A DNA stretch of 64,000 nt, from assembly GCF_014651035.1 (NCBI RefSeq), contig NZ_BMWC01000003.1, forward strand, positions 496,001-560,000, read 5' to 3'. Below the pieces are notes generated by a model that was not told where the DNA came from, made no database searches, and saw only the letters and a program-made list of their open reading frames with translations. This document shows, one piece after another, positions 1-8,706 of this stretch (position 1 is the first letter of the stretch; each line of letters starts with the position of its first letter). A program made the translations under genes and the position numbers. The stretch is from Streptomyces lomondensis (GTDB lineage: Bacteria > Actinomycetota > Actinomycetes > Streptomycetales > Streptomycetaceae).

Positions 1-1259
1 ATCGTGAGCAGCGGAAGCGGGGTGCGCCGGGTCCAGCGCCGTACGACGAAAGCCAGTGCGGCGAGCAGGAAGACGCCGACCGACATGCCACGCTCGATCC
101 AGGACACCATGATCTGGCTCGCCGCGGGCGTGGCCTCGGCGAGCCTGTTGACTCCGGACCAGATGTTGGCTTCTGGCTTACTGAGTGCGGAGACGAGGTC
201 GCTGAGGTTCTCGGACATGTACTGCTTCGCCACAGTCGCGTTCCAGGCTGCGGTGAGCGCGACCGCCCCGATCAGCGGGGGCAGCACCACCCGCCGGTTG
301 CGCCGGGGCAGGGAGAGCAGCAGCAGCGCGCTGATCAGCATCATGGGGGTGAGCTGGTGGGAGGAGACGATCGCGGCCTCCAGCACCAGCACCATGAACA
401 GCCGATCCGGAGGCCAGCTCAGTCGGCGTTTCCCAGGGCTCGGCAGCCCTGCGGACGCGGCCTGCTGCTTCAGCACCAGGGCGATCACGCTGGCGAAGAG
501 AAGGAAGGCGAAGGCCTGGGGGGCGAAATAGTCCTGTCCCACCCATGAACATGAGTAGTAGATCCAGACGGCTCCCCAGACCAGCCTCCGATCGTCGGTG
601 ATCGACCGGTAGATCAGCAGAAGCGGGCCGAGCAGTAGAAGGTTGGCGAGAGGCTGGGCCCATTGGGCGTAGGCATCGGGCGACTGGAGCCCGGTGGCGC
701 GCAGGAGCACCGCATTGAACTGGAAGAAGCCCGGCCACTGGTTGTAGATGGCGAAGCCCGCCGCCTCCGGCACCTCGCCGTTGTGCCGCATCATCGCGTC
801 GATCACGGCCACGTGCTTCCAGCCCCAGGCGTACCGCAGCTCCGGATAGAGCAGCGACGGCGTGGCGTGCAGGATCGAGATCAGCGCGAGCACGTACGCC
901 AGGTAGCAGGCAGGGGGTGTCCGCCGGTCGGCCGCAGCCACGCAGAAGCCGATGGTGAGCAGGGCGAGGGCGACCCAGAAGAATCCCGGCAGCACTTTGA
1001 GCAGCCCGAAGTCCCACATGCGGTCGAGGGGCACGTCACGAAGCGAGAGCACCCAGACTGTGACCGCAGTGGGCAGCACGACGAGTGCCGTCCAAGTGCC
1101 AACCCCCGTCGGCCGGGACCGTGGTCGGCCGGGGCGGAAGAACCTGGCAGGGCTGTCGGGTGCCGGGCTCTGAAGGACAGGGCTCGCCGTGTGCGGTGGC
1201 GCAGCGTCGCCCTCCGCCGGGACCTTCCCGGGGACCACGGGACGGTCTCCGCTGTTCAC
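1..1259 (-). CDS. Polytopic membrane protein, GT-C-like glycosyltransferase (3' end outside window)
   Basis: Translating the minus strand from a GTG at 1259 gives about 419 residues with no stop before the window edge. A GGAG sits 6 bases upstream of this GTG, and the first membrane helix (ALVVLPTAVTVWVL) begins about 50 residues in, which supports the start. Many further hydrophobic helices follow. The soluble loop WGWKHVAVIDAMM and the motif GQDYFAPQAFAF resemble actinobacterial membrane proteins thought to use polyprenyl-phosphate sugars in cell-surface glycan assembly. The gene lies downstream of a dolichol-phosphate-mannose-synthase-like GT2 gene on the same strand, a pairing that fits a lipid-linked sugar donor. 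The function is inferred from topology and context only. The C-terminus is not visible. Confidence 0.65.
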   Translation of the reverse strand, partial: MNSGDRPVVPGKVPAEGDAAPPHTASPVLQSPAPDSPARFFRPGRPRSRPTGVGTWTALVVLPTAVTVWVLSLRDVPLDRMWDFGLLKVLPGFFWVALALLTIGFCVAAADRRTPPACYLAYVLALISILHATPSLLYPELRYAWGWKHVAVIDAMMRHNGEVPEAAGFAIYNQWPGFFQFNAVLLRATGLQSPDAYAQWAQPLANLLLLGPLLLIYRSITDDRRLVWGAVWIYYSCSWVGQDYFAPQAFAFLLFASVIALVLKQQAASAGLPSPGKRRLSWPPDRLFMVLVLEAAIVSSHQLTPMMLISALLLLSLPRRNRRVVLPPLIGAVALTAAWNATVAKQYMSENLSDLVSALSKPEANIWSGVNRLAEATPAASQIMVSWIERGMSVGVFLLAALAFVVRRWTRRTPLPLLT

Positions 1260-1509
1260 CGTTGGCTCCGGCCTGACGTCCTGTCGGTGTGCAGCGCTCG
1301 TCGGGTCGTCGTGCCGAAGGTCTGCGCATGGTTCACGACCAGGCCTCCGGATGGCGAAACGCGGATGTGTTCGGGGACGACGATCACAGCGGGCCCGCGG
1401 CTCGGGGCGTGTCATGACGCACTGCTGTTCTGCGGTCACCGGTGGTGGTCCCGCTCATAGTCCACCACGGGTGGCGTGCCCCAGCCACTCGGCGCAGGGC
1501 GGCCCGGAC

Positions 1510-2274
1510 CTACTTGCCTGGCCGCTCGGACAGCAGCGTGCGCAGCACCCGGCGCCCGTCGGAGATGGCATGCAGGTTGGAACGCCCGCTGCGGCGGGGC
1601 AGTTCGAGGCTCGGTACCTCGGCGATGCGCAGGCCCGAACGCAGGGCGTGGGCGATCATCTCGGTCTCGATCTCGAACCCGGAGGAGTGCAGGTCGAGGT
1701 CGTCCAGGAAATCGCGGCGGAAGGCGCAGAACCCGTAGCACAGGTCCGTCAGCTTCGTGTCGTACAGATGGTTCACGGCGGCCAGCAGCAGCTGGTTGCC
1801 GAGGCGCCGGATGCGGGTGATGTCGAGCGATCCGCCGCCCGCGATGAACCGCGAGCCCTTGACGAAGTCGAAGCCGTTGTCGAGGAAGTGCAGGTAGTGC
1901 GGGATCTCCCCGGGCAGCATGCTGCCGTCCGCGTCCATCATCACGATGTAGTCGCCGTTCGCGGCCAGGAAGCCGGTGCGCAGGGCGTTGCCCTTGCCGG
2001 GGCCGTTCTGCTCGACGTTGCGGACGGTCGGCAGGCACCGGGTGGCCACGTGCACCGTCGCGTCGACGGAATCCCCGTCGACCAGGATGACCTCGTCGAC
2101 GCAGTCCGGGATCTGTTCGAAGACCCAGGGGATGTTGCGTGCCTCGTTCCGGGCGGGCACCACCAGGCTGACGGTGGCCCGGGGCGGGGGACGGTCCTCG
2201 GCCCGGCGCAGGGGGTGGGCGGGGGGGTCCGGGAGGAGGGAGGGGTGCTGGATCGCGTGAGGCGTGTGGTTCAT
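1510..2274 (-). CDS. Family 2 glycosyltransferase (dolichol-phosphate-sugar synthase type)
   Basis: The 254-residue protein has a classical GT-A fold start (VSLVVPARNEARNIPWVF) and the metal/nucleotide-binding motif MMDADGSM. It has no transmembrane extension, so it is probably a cytosolic enzyme moving a sugar from a nucleotide donor to a polyprenyl phosphate or glycan. I chose the ATG at 2274 (MNHTPHAI), which has GGAGA 10 bases upstream. A longer in-frame ATG at 2340 lies inside a 25-bp element shared with the galE-like gene promoter and is probably not used. It is transcribed toward the partial GT-C-like membrane gene. The exact donor and acceptor cannot be read from the sequence. Confidence 0.82.
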   Translation of the reverse strand: MNHTPHAIQHPSLLPDPPAHPLRRAEDRPPPRATVSLVVPARNEARNIPWVFEQIPDCVDEVILVDGDSVDATVHVATRCLPTVRNVEQNGPGKGNALRTGFLAANGDYIVMMDADGSMLPGEIPHYLHFLDNGFDFVKGSRFIAGGGSLDITRIRRLGNQLLLAAVNHLYDTKLTDLCYGFCAFRRDFLDDLDLHSSGFEIETEMIAHALRSGLRIAEVPSLELPRRSGRSNLHAISDGRRVLRTLLSERPGK

Positions 2275-2313
2275 GGTGGCCGTGTCTCCGAGTGAAGCGT
2301 CCTCGCAGAGACG

Positions 2314-2366
2314 CCATATATTTACGACGTATACGTACATGTTCCCCCTTTTGTCCGCGAGGTCAA
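2314..2366 (-). promoter_or_regulatory. Promoter/operator element shared with the galE-like gene
   Basis: The 25 bases at 2314-2338 match 8651-8675 at 21 positions, and all four differences are transitions. The core contains TTTACGACGTATA with the small dyad TACG-N-CGTA. A minus-strand TTGACC (2361-2366) lies behind it, as it does in the second copy. It sits upstream of the GT2 start at 2274, so it is read as a promoter or operator for that gene. The binding factor is unknown. Confidence 0.5.
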
Positions 2367-2462
2367 GAGCAGCGCCTTTTCCGTTGTCGGCGGCCCTGGG
2401 GCGGGCGCTCTTTCCGGCGTAGGGTGGAAAGCGGCAAAGTGCACGACGGCGTAGTCCCGATC

Positions 2463-4277
2463 ATGAATGCACCCATCGAGGATTACGCCCTCATCAGCGA
2501 TCTGGAGACGGCCGCCATGGTCGGCCGGGACGGGTCGGTCGACTGGCTCTGCTTGCCCCGCTTCGACTCCCCGGCCTGTCTGGCGGCCCTGCTGGGCACC
2601 GAGGAGAACGGACGCTGGCGCGTCGCCCCGCTGTCCGGCGGCCGCTGCACGCGCCGCTCCTACCGGGCCGACACGCTGGTCCTGGAGTCCGTCTGGGCAA
2701 CCCCCACGGGGACGGCGCGCGTCACGGACTTCATGCCACCGCGTGCCGGAGTGCCGTGCATCGTCCGTCTCGTCGAGGGCATGTCGGGCACGGTGGACCT
2801 GCGCAGCGAACTGCGGCTCCGCTTCCACCAGGGCCGCGTCGTGCCGTGGGTCCGGGACGTCGGCCACTGCACCGTCGCGGTCGCCGGCCCGGACGCCGTC
2901 TGGCTCGGCGGCGACGGACAGGTGCGGGACCGGGGCGCCGAGGACGCCACAGTCTGGGACTTCACCGTCACGGCGGGACGCCGGCTGGCCCTCACCCTGG
3001 GGTGGACACCCTCGCGCCGGTCCGCGCCCCCCTCGTCCCTGTCCGTCCCGGCGGAGACCGCCCTGAAGGAGACCGTCGACTTCTGGCGGCGCTGGGCCGC
3101 CCAGTGCCGCTACCAGGGGCCGTGGCGGGAGGCCGTGGTCCGCTCCCTCATCACCCTCAAGGCGCTCATCTATGCCCCCACGGGCGGCATCATCGCCGCC
3201 CCCACCACCTCGCTGCCCGGATGCATCGGCGGCGAGCGCAACTGGGACTACCGCTTCTGCTGGCTGCGCGACTCCACCTGCGCCCTGTCCTGCCTGTTGC
3301 GCAGCGGATACCGGGACGAGGCCACCGCCTGGCTGGACTGGCTGGTGCGGGCCATCGCCGGCGACCCCGCCGACCTCCAGACCGTCTACGGGGTCAAGGG
3401 CCAGCGCCTGCTGCGCGAGACCGAGGCGCCCTGGCTGCCCGGTTACGAGGGCTCCCGGCCCGTGCGGTTCGGCACCTCGGCGGTGCGCACCTTCCAGCCG
3501 GACGTGTACGGCGAGGTCATGGACACGCTGTGGCTGTCGCTGCGTGCCGGCATCCCGATGCCGGCCCACGTGTGGGACCTCGTCGAGGCGCTCATGGGGT
3601 TCCTGCTACGGCACTGGCGCGAACCGGACGAAGGGCTGTGGCAGCTGGGAGCTCCACGACGCCAGCACGTGCACTCGAAGGTCATGACGTGGGTGGCCGC
3701 CGACCGCGCCGTGCGCATGGGCGAACTGCTCGGGCGCAACGGGTCCTCCGGCGAGTGGCGGGCCATGCGCGAGGAGGTGCACCGGCAGGTCTGCCGGGAG
3801 GGCTGGGACACCGCCCAGCGGTCCTTCGTGCAGTCCTACGGCGAGCCCGGCCTGGACGCCTCGGCCCTGCTCATCCCGCGGGTCGGTTTCCTGCCCGCCC
3901 GCGACGAGCGGGTACGCGGCACCGTGCGCGCCCTGGGCCGGCTCGGGCACGGCGGGTTCGTGCGCCGGTACACCCAGGGCGGCACCGGGCCCGGGGGAGC
4001 GGACTGCGCCGAGGGCACGTTCGTCTCGTGCTCCCTGTGGTACGCCGACGCTCTCGCCACGACGGGGCACCCGCGGCAGGCCCGGGAGGCCTTCGAACGG
4101 GTCCTCGCCATCCGCAACGACGTCGGTCTGCTGGCCGAACAGTGGGACCCGGACTCGGGCCGGCAGCTGGGCAACGCGCCGAAGGCGTTCAGCCACATCG
4201 CGCTGGTGGAGACGGCGTTCGGCCTGTCGCCGGCAGCGGCCCGGAGCCACCGGGCTCCGGGGGCGGTCCGGCCGTGA
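2463..4277 (+). CDS. Glycoside hydrolase family 15 protein (trehalase/glucoamylase-like)
   Basis: The 604-residue protein starts IEDYALISDLETAAMVGRDG, the typical N-terminus of bacterial GH15 enzymes that hydrolyse alpha-glucosides such as trehalose. The (alpha/alpha)6 barrel motifs NWDYRFCWLRDST and HVHSKVMTWVAADRA, and the late AEQWDP...AFSHIALVETA segment with the presumed base Glu, are all present. At the usual general-acid position (consensus WExR) this protein has Gln394 (DEGLWQLGAP), so it may be inactive or altered. The ATG at 2463 is chosen from the family N-terminus. A GTG at 2442 with GGAAAG upstream is an alternative. It is a cytosolic protein without a signal peptide. Its role in trehalose or maltooligosaccharide metabolism is inferred. 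Confidence 0.85.
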   Translation: MNAPIEDYALISDLETAAMVGRDGSVDWLCLPRFDSPACLAALLGTEENGRWRVAPLSGGRCTRRSYRADTLVLESVWATPTGTARVTDFMPPRAGVPCIVRLVEGMSGTVDLRSELRLRFHQGRVVPWVRDVGHCTVAVAGPDAVWLGGDGQVRDRGAEDATVWDFTVTAGRRLALTLGWTPSRRSAPPSSLSVPAETALKETVDFWRRWAAQCRYQGPWREAVVRSLITLKALIYAPTGGIIAAPTTSLPGCIGGERNWDYRFCWLRDSTCALSCLLRSGYRDEATAWLDWLVRAIAGDPADLQTVYGVKGQRLLRETEAPWLPGYEGSRPVRFGTSAVRTFQPDVYGEVMDTLWLSLRAGIPMPAHVWDLVEALMGFLLRHWREPDEGLWQLGAPRRQHVHSKVMTWVAADRAVRMGELLGRNGSSGEWRAMREEVHRQVCREGWDTAQRSFVQSYGEPGLDASALLIPRVGFLPARDERVRGTVRALGRLGHGGFVRRYTQGGTGPGGADCAEGTFVSCSLWYADALATTGHPRQAREAFERVLAIRNDVGLLAEQWDPDSGRQLGNAPKAFSHIALVETAFGLSPAAARSHRAPGAVRP

Positions 4278-4295
4278 CGCCGGTGATGCCGCCCG

Positions 4296-4316
4296 GGCCG
4301 GCCGTCCGGGCCGGCC
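4296..4316. terminator. Hairpin between convergent genes
   Basis: GGCCGGC at 4296-4302 pairs with GCCGGCC at 4310-4316 around a 7-base loop. It lies between the stop codons of the GH15 gene and the GGDEF-EAL gene, so it can serve both directions. There is no U-tract, as usual for Streptomyces. Confidence 0.5.
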
Positions 4317-4317
4317 G

Positions 4318-7300
4318 TCATCCGTCGTTCCGCTGCCGCAGCACCGCCTCGCCCTCCTCCACCGTCAGTGGCCGGGCGAACAGAAAGCCCTGCCCGTACC
4401 GGCAGCCGATGTCCGCCAGCAGATCCCGCTGCGGCGGTTTCTCGATGCCCTCGGCGATCACCTGGAGGCCGAGTGTGTCGGCGAGATGGACGATGCCCTC
4501 GACCAGGGTGACCTGCCGGGGGTCCTCGGGGATGCCGTCGATGAACGACTTGTCGATCTTGAGTATGTCGACGGGGAAGTCCTGGAGGTAGCGCAGCGAG
4601 GAGAACCCGGTGCCGAAGTCGTCGACCGCGATGCGCACACCGCGGTCCTTCAGGGCCCGGATCTGCGCGTCGATCTGCTCGGTCCGCCGCATCAGCACCG
4701 ACTCGGTCAGTTCCAGCTGGAGGGTGCCCGCGGCGAGGCCGGTGGTGTCCAGGGCGGTGCACACCTCGTCCAGGAAGCCGGTGTCCCGCCACTGCCGGGC
4801 GGACACGTTGACGCTGAGATACGGCGGGGCGAGCCGCGGTGTGCGGTGCTGGAGCCGGGCGATGTCGGCCGTGGCCGTGCGCAGCACCCAGGCGCCCAGC
4901 GTCGCGATGTGCCCGGTCTCCTCCGCGAGCGGGATGAACCGCCCCGGCGGCACCGGATCGGGCCCGGGCTCCGGCCAGCGGGCCAGCGCCTCGAAGCCCA
5001 CGACATCGCCCTCGGCGATGTCCACCACCGGCTGGTAGCGAAGATTGAACTCCTCCTGGCTGACGGCCTTGTCGAGCCGCACCTGGAGGTCGTGACGCTC
5101 CACCACCCGCACCCGCTGCTGGGGCCGGAACCGGCGCCACGTGCGCTTGCCGGACGCCTTGGCCGCGTACAGGGCCAGGTCGGCGAGCGCCAGCAGTTCC
5201 TCGGCGTTCGTGGCGTCCCTGGAGGTGGCCACGCCCACACTCGCCGAGACGCTCACCGAGTCCATCGCCAGGCGGAACGGTCGGCTGAGCGCCCGGACCA
5301 CCTGGGCCGCGAGCAGCTCGGCGTCGAGCGGCTGCCGCGCGTCCGCCATCAGCACGGCGAACTCGTCGCCACCGAGCCGGGCAGCGGTGTCGGCAGGGCG
5401 CAGCGTCCCCGACAGACGCTCGGCCACGGCGCACAGCAGCCGGTCACCGACCGAGTGGCCGAGCGTGGTGTTGACGATCTTGAAGTCGTCCAGGTCGATG
5501 AAGAGCAGGCACGGGGTCGTCGACTCCTTGCGGTGGCGACGGAGCGCGCGCTCGGTCCGCTCCAGCAGCAGAGTGCGGTTGGGCAGACCGGTCAGGGGGT
5601 CGTGGAAGGCCCGCTCGGTGATGTCCCGCAGGGTGACGACCAGGCCGTTCACGGTCGGGTCCCGCCGCAGGTCGCGGCCGCGCACCTCCACCTCGATGCG
5701 GCCGGTGTCCCGTACCACCCGCCAGTGGTCGTGAGCTTCCCGAGACCCGCTGCCGCGCAGCGCCGCCAGGGTGCGGACCGCCCGGTCCCGCTCCCGGGAG
5801 TCCACCAGGTCCGGCAGCTGCGTCCCGGTGAGGTCGGCGCCGCCGAACATGGTCCGCGCGGACGGACTGGCGTACCGGACGGTGGTGTCGTCGTCGAGGA
5901 TGAGGATGACGTCCGAGGCGTTGCGTACCAGGGTGCGGAAGTACGTCTCGCTCTCCTTGCGGATGACCTCCCGGCGCAGCGCGATGCGTTCCGTCGCCAG
6001 CCCCGCGTGCGAGGCGAGCAACTCCAGGGAGCCGCGCATCTTGGCGAGTTGCCGCTCGGAGCCGGCCGCCAGCAGCGCTCCCGGCAGCTCGCCGCCGGCG
6101 GGCCGCTCGGGCTGGACCATGGGACAGAGCAGAGCGGTCGGCAGGTCGCCGAGCCGGGCAGTGATCTCCGGACCGAGCGCAGTGGCCGGGACCAGCACGG
6201 TGCGGCTGCGGACCGGCCGCGCGGACCCGGTCCGGCCGGGCTCGCCGCCGGCGTCGGCCCAGGCAGGGCAGCGCGCCAGACGCGCGTACAGGTCACGGGT
6301 CTCCCCGGCCGACAGGAGCAGGGTCACATGCCGGCCCTGCGGCCCGAACAGGCTGGTGACCGCCGCGGCGCAGGCCCGCGCGATCTCCTCCGGCCAGAAC
6401 GCCCCCACCAGGGACGCGGCCGCGGTGCGCAGGGCCAGCTCCCGCGTCATGGCCTTGCGGTGCGCGACGACCATCATGGCGAGCCGGAGGATCACCAGCA
6501 GGAACAGCACACCGGAGAACCCCGCCAGCACCGTCGCGTCGTGGACCAGGCCCCTGCTCTCCTCGTGGCCGAGGATGGCGGGCGGGATCAGTGTCGCCGT
6601 GGCGAGCAGCAACAGCCGGTGCCGGGGCGGCAGCAGGGACTGGGGCGGGGGGCGCGGCGCGGCCGGACGTGCCATGGAGGGGTGCAGTGCGGCCAGTCCC
6701 CAGGCGGTGTAGAACACGATCCGGCCGGAGTCCGGCAGGGTGCCCGCCTGCCAGGTGCCGTTGAGCTGGAGGACGCCGTGGACGATGTCCGAGGCGAGCA
6801 GCGTGAGGGTGCCCAGGACGAGCAGCTGGACGGCGCGGCTCGGGCGGGGGGCGGGGCCGCGGGCGAGGAGCCGGACCAGCAGGGCCAGCACCAGGACGTC
6901 CCCGAGCGGGTAGGCGATGCTGATCGCGCGCTGCTGCCAGGTCAGCCCTTCCAGCCGGGCCAGCGGCAGCACCAGGTAGACCCACACCGGCAGGGCGAGC
7001 CCGGCCGTGATGACCACGGTGTCGAGCAGGCCGGGAAGGTCACGCCCCGTCCAGCGGTAGCGCGCCAGGCCGGTGAGCCCCACGGCGAACAGGGGGTACA
7101 CCGCGAGGTAGCAGGCGTCCGCCGGCGACGGGAACGTCGACGCGGAGAAGTACGCCTCCTGGGCGTTGTAGTAGGTGTCGCCCGCGGTGAAGGCCAGCAG
7201 CCCGGCGGCGAGCACCAGCCACGGCCCGGGGTGCGGGGGCCGGTGGACCCGCACTCCGACGAGGACGGCGGCGACCCCCGCGAGACCGATCAGGGCCCAC

Positions 7301-7509
7301 AGGGGTGTACGCAGGGCCGGAACGCTCAGCCAGAGCCCGGTGAGGACCCCGACGAGCGCGACATGGGCGGCCATCAGCCGACGGGCCGGCGGCGCGGCGG
7401 GGCGCCCCGGGCCGGCCCGGGCGGCGGTCGAGGCGGGGCACGGGCCCCACCGGGTCAGACGCCGGACATGGCTCACCGCACGCGGCGCGGGGACAGCCGG
7501 GGGCCGCAT
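4318..7509 (-). CDS. Membrane-bound GGDEF-EAL cyclic-di-GMP protein
   Basis: The 1063-residue protein has an N-terminal membrane domain of several helices (roughly residues 45-335), then a region with a PAS-like segment (ILDDDTTVRYASPSARTMF), a GGDEF domain and an EAL domain. The diguanylate cyclase motif GGDEF is intact at residues 713-717. The phosphodiesterase motif EAL is intact at 840-842, with NVSARQ, ELTES, DDFGTGFSSL, KIDKSFI and EGIE all present, so both activities are possible. In Streptomyces such proteins set c-di-GMP levels that control development through BldD. The start at 7509 has AAGGAG at a good distance. It begins 6 bases after the stop of the galE-like gene, so the two are probably co-transcribed. 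It is distinct in layout from soluble PAS-GGDEF-EAL proteins such as RmdA. Confidence 0.9.
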   Translation of the reverse strand: MRPPAVPAPRAVSHVRRLTRWGPCPASTAARAGPGRPAAPPARRLMAAHVALVGVLTGLWLSVPALRTPLWALIGLAGVAAVLVGVRVHRPPHPGPWLVLAAGLLAFTAGDTYYNAQEAYFSASTFPSPADACYLAVYPLFAVGLTGLARYRWTGRDLPGLLDTVVITAGLALPVWVYLVLPLARLEGLTWQQRAISIAYPLGDVLVLALLVRLLARGPAPRPSRAVQLLVLGTLTLLASDIVHGVLQLNGTWQAGTLPDSGRIVFYTAWGLAALHPSMARPAAPRPPPQSLLPPRHRLLLLATATLIPPAILGHEESRGLVHDATVLAGFSGVLFLLVILRLAMMVVAHRKAMTRELALRTAAASLVGAFWPEEIARACAAAVTSLFGPQGRHVTLLLSAGETRDLYARLARCPAWADAGGEPGRTGSARPVRSRTVLVPATALGPEITARLGDLPTALLCPMVQPERPAGGELPGALLAAGSERQLAKMRGSLELLASHAGLATERIALRREVIRKESETYFRTLVRNASDVILILDDDTTVRYASPSARTMFGGADLTGTQLPDLVDSRERDRAVRTLAALRGSGSREAHDHWRVVRDTGRIEVEVRGRDLRRDPTVNGLVVTLRDITERAFHDPLTGLPNRTLLLERTERALRRHRKESTTPCLLFIDLDDFKIVNTTLGHSVGDRLLCAVAERLSGTLRPADTAARLGGDEFAVLMADARQPLDAELLAAQVVRALSRPFRLAMDSVSVSASVGVATSRDATNAEELLALADLALYAAKASGKRTWRRFRPQQRVRVVERHDLQVRLDKAVSQEEFNLRYQPVVDIAEGDVVGFEALARWPEPGPDPVPPGRFIPLAEETGHIATLGAWVLRTATADIARLQHRTPRLAPPYLSVNVSARQWRDTGFLDEVCTALDTTGLAAGTLQLELTESVLMRRTEQIDAQIRALKDRGVRIAVDDFGTGFSSLRYLQDFPVDILKIDKSFIDGIPEDPRQVTLVEGIVHLADTLGLQVIAEGIEKPPQRDLLADIGCRYGQGFLFARPLTVEEGEAVLRQRNDG

Positions 7510-7515
7510 GGCGGC

Positions 7516-8616
7516 CTACTCCTTCGTCTCCGGGCACTGCACGGCCTCCACGTAGCCGTCCGGGTTGAGCCGCTGGAAGCGCCAGGCGTCCCGGCACACG
7601 TCGGCCAGGTCCCGGGTGGCGTGCCAGCCCCAGGCGCGCGTCACGGCCGTCGCGTCGGCGACCAGCTCGGCGACGTCGCCGGGGCGGCGAGCCGTGACGT
7701 CGTACGGAATGGCTCTGCCGGATGCCCGGGAGAACGTGGCGAGGACGTCGAGGACCGAACTGCCGGCGCCCGCGCCCAGGTTGTACACGTGCATGCCCGG
7801 AGCGTCGGCCAGATGGTCCAGCGCGACCCGGTGCGCCTCGACGGCGTCCATGACGTGCAGATAGTCCCGGATCCCGGTGCCGTCGCGGGTCGGATAGTCG
7901 TCGCCGAAGACGGAGAGCCTCTCGCGCCGGCCGACGGCCACCTGCGCGAGGTACGGCAGCAGGTTCTCGGGCGTGTCGCACGGGTCCTCGCCGAGGAGGC
8001 CGCTGGGGTGGGCCCCGGCCGGGACGGGGTACCGCAGGCACAGCACGGTGTACTCGGGATGCCGGCGGCAGACGTCCGCGAGAATCTGTTCGCAGATCCA
8101 CTTCGAGGCCGCGTACGGGGTACCGGGCCGGACGGGGGTGGTCTCGTCCAGCGGCCCGCCACCGGCGTCGCCGTAGATCCAGCAGGAGGACGGGTAGACC
8201 AGCCGGTGCACTCCGTGCTCGTGCATGGTCCGCAGCAGGGCGGTGGTGCCGCCCACGTTGGTGTCGTAGTACGGGACGGGCATCCGTGTCGACCTGCCCC
8301 CCGCCTTGTGCGCGGCAAAGTGCACGACGGCGTCCACGGAGTGTCGGTCGAAGACGGCCGAGAGGGCGTGCCGATCACGGATGTCCAGCTCGTAGACGGC
8401 GCCGACGAAGCGGCCCGCGATCCGTTCCACCCGGGTGAAGACCTGCGGTGTGCTGTTCGAGTAGTCGTCGACCACGATCACCTCGTAGCCGTGGTCGAGC
8501 AGTTCCACGCAGGTGTGACTGCCGATGAAACCGGCCCCGCCGGTGACGAGGACGGTCGAGGGTGCCCAGGAGGATCCGGCTCCTCGAGGGGTCGGCATCT
8601 GGTTCCTGCGCGCCAT
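7516..8616 (-). CDS. UDP-glucose 4-epimerase-like NAD-dependent epimerase
   Basis: The 366-residue extended SDR protein has the NAD-binding motif TGGAGFIGSH, the catalytic YAASK (YxxxK) and the GalE signature block GAHPSGLLGEDP through VAVGRRERLSVFGDDYPT and DGTGIRDYLHV. Canonical GalE reads RYFNPVGAHPSG, but here it is RYPVPAGAHPSG, so the Asn that contacts the UDP moiety is missing. Substrate choice may therefore differ from UDP-Glc/Gal. The start at 8616 has GGGAGTG upstream, and a shared promoter element lies at 8651-8675. The product would feed nucleotide sugars to the nearby glycosyltransferases. The GGDEF-EAL gene follows after 6 bases. Confidence 0.85.
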   Translation of the reverse strand: MARRNQMPTPRGAGSSWAPSTVLVTGGAGFIGSHTCVELLDHGYEVIVVDDYSNSTPQVFTRVERIAGRFVGAVYELDIRDRHALSAVFDRHSVDAVVHFAAHKAGGRSTRMPVPYYDTNVGGTTALLRTMHEHGVHRLVYPSSCWIYGDAGGGPLDETTPVRPGTPYAASKWICEQILADVCRRHPEYTVLCLRYPVPAGAHPSGLLGEDPCDTPENLLPYLAQVAVGRRERLSVFGDDYPTRDGTGIRDYLHVMDAVEAHRVALDHLADAPGMHVYNLGAGAGSSVLDVLATFSRASGRAIPYDVTARRPGDVAELVADATAVTRAWGWHATRDLADVCRDAWRFQRLNPDGYVEAVQCPETKE

Positions 8617-8650
8617 GCCGGGACACTCCCGCGTCGGGTGCGGTCGGGCA

Positions 8651-8706
8651 CCGTATGTTTACGGCGTATATGTACGACTTTTGCACCCGATCGCGGGGTC
8701 GGTCAA
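8651..8706 (-). promoter_or_regulatory. Second copy of the shared promoter/operator element
   Basis: Positions 8651-8675 match 2314-2338 at 21 of 25 bases, with core TTTACGGCGTATATGTAC. A minus-strand TTGACC follows at 8701-8706. It is 35 bases upstream of the galE-like start, so it probably drives or regulates that gene. It also lies just behind the stop of the GntR gene. Confidence 0.5.
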
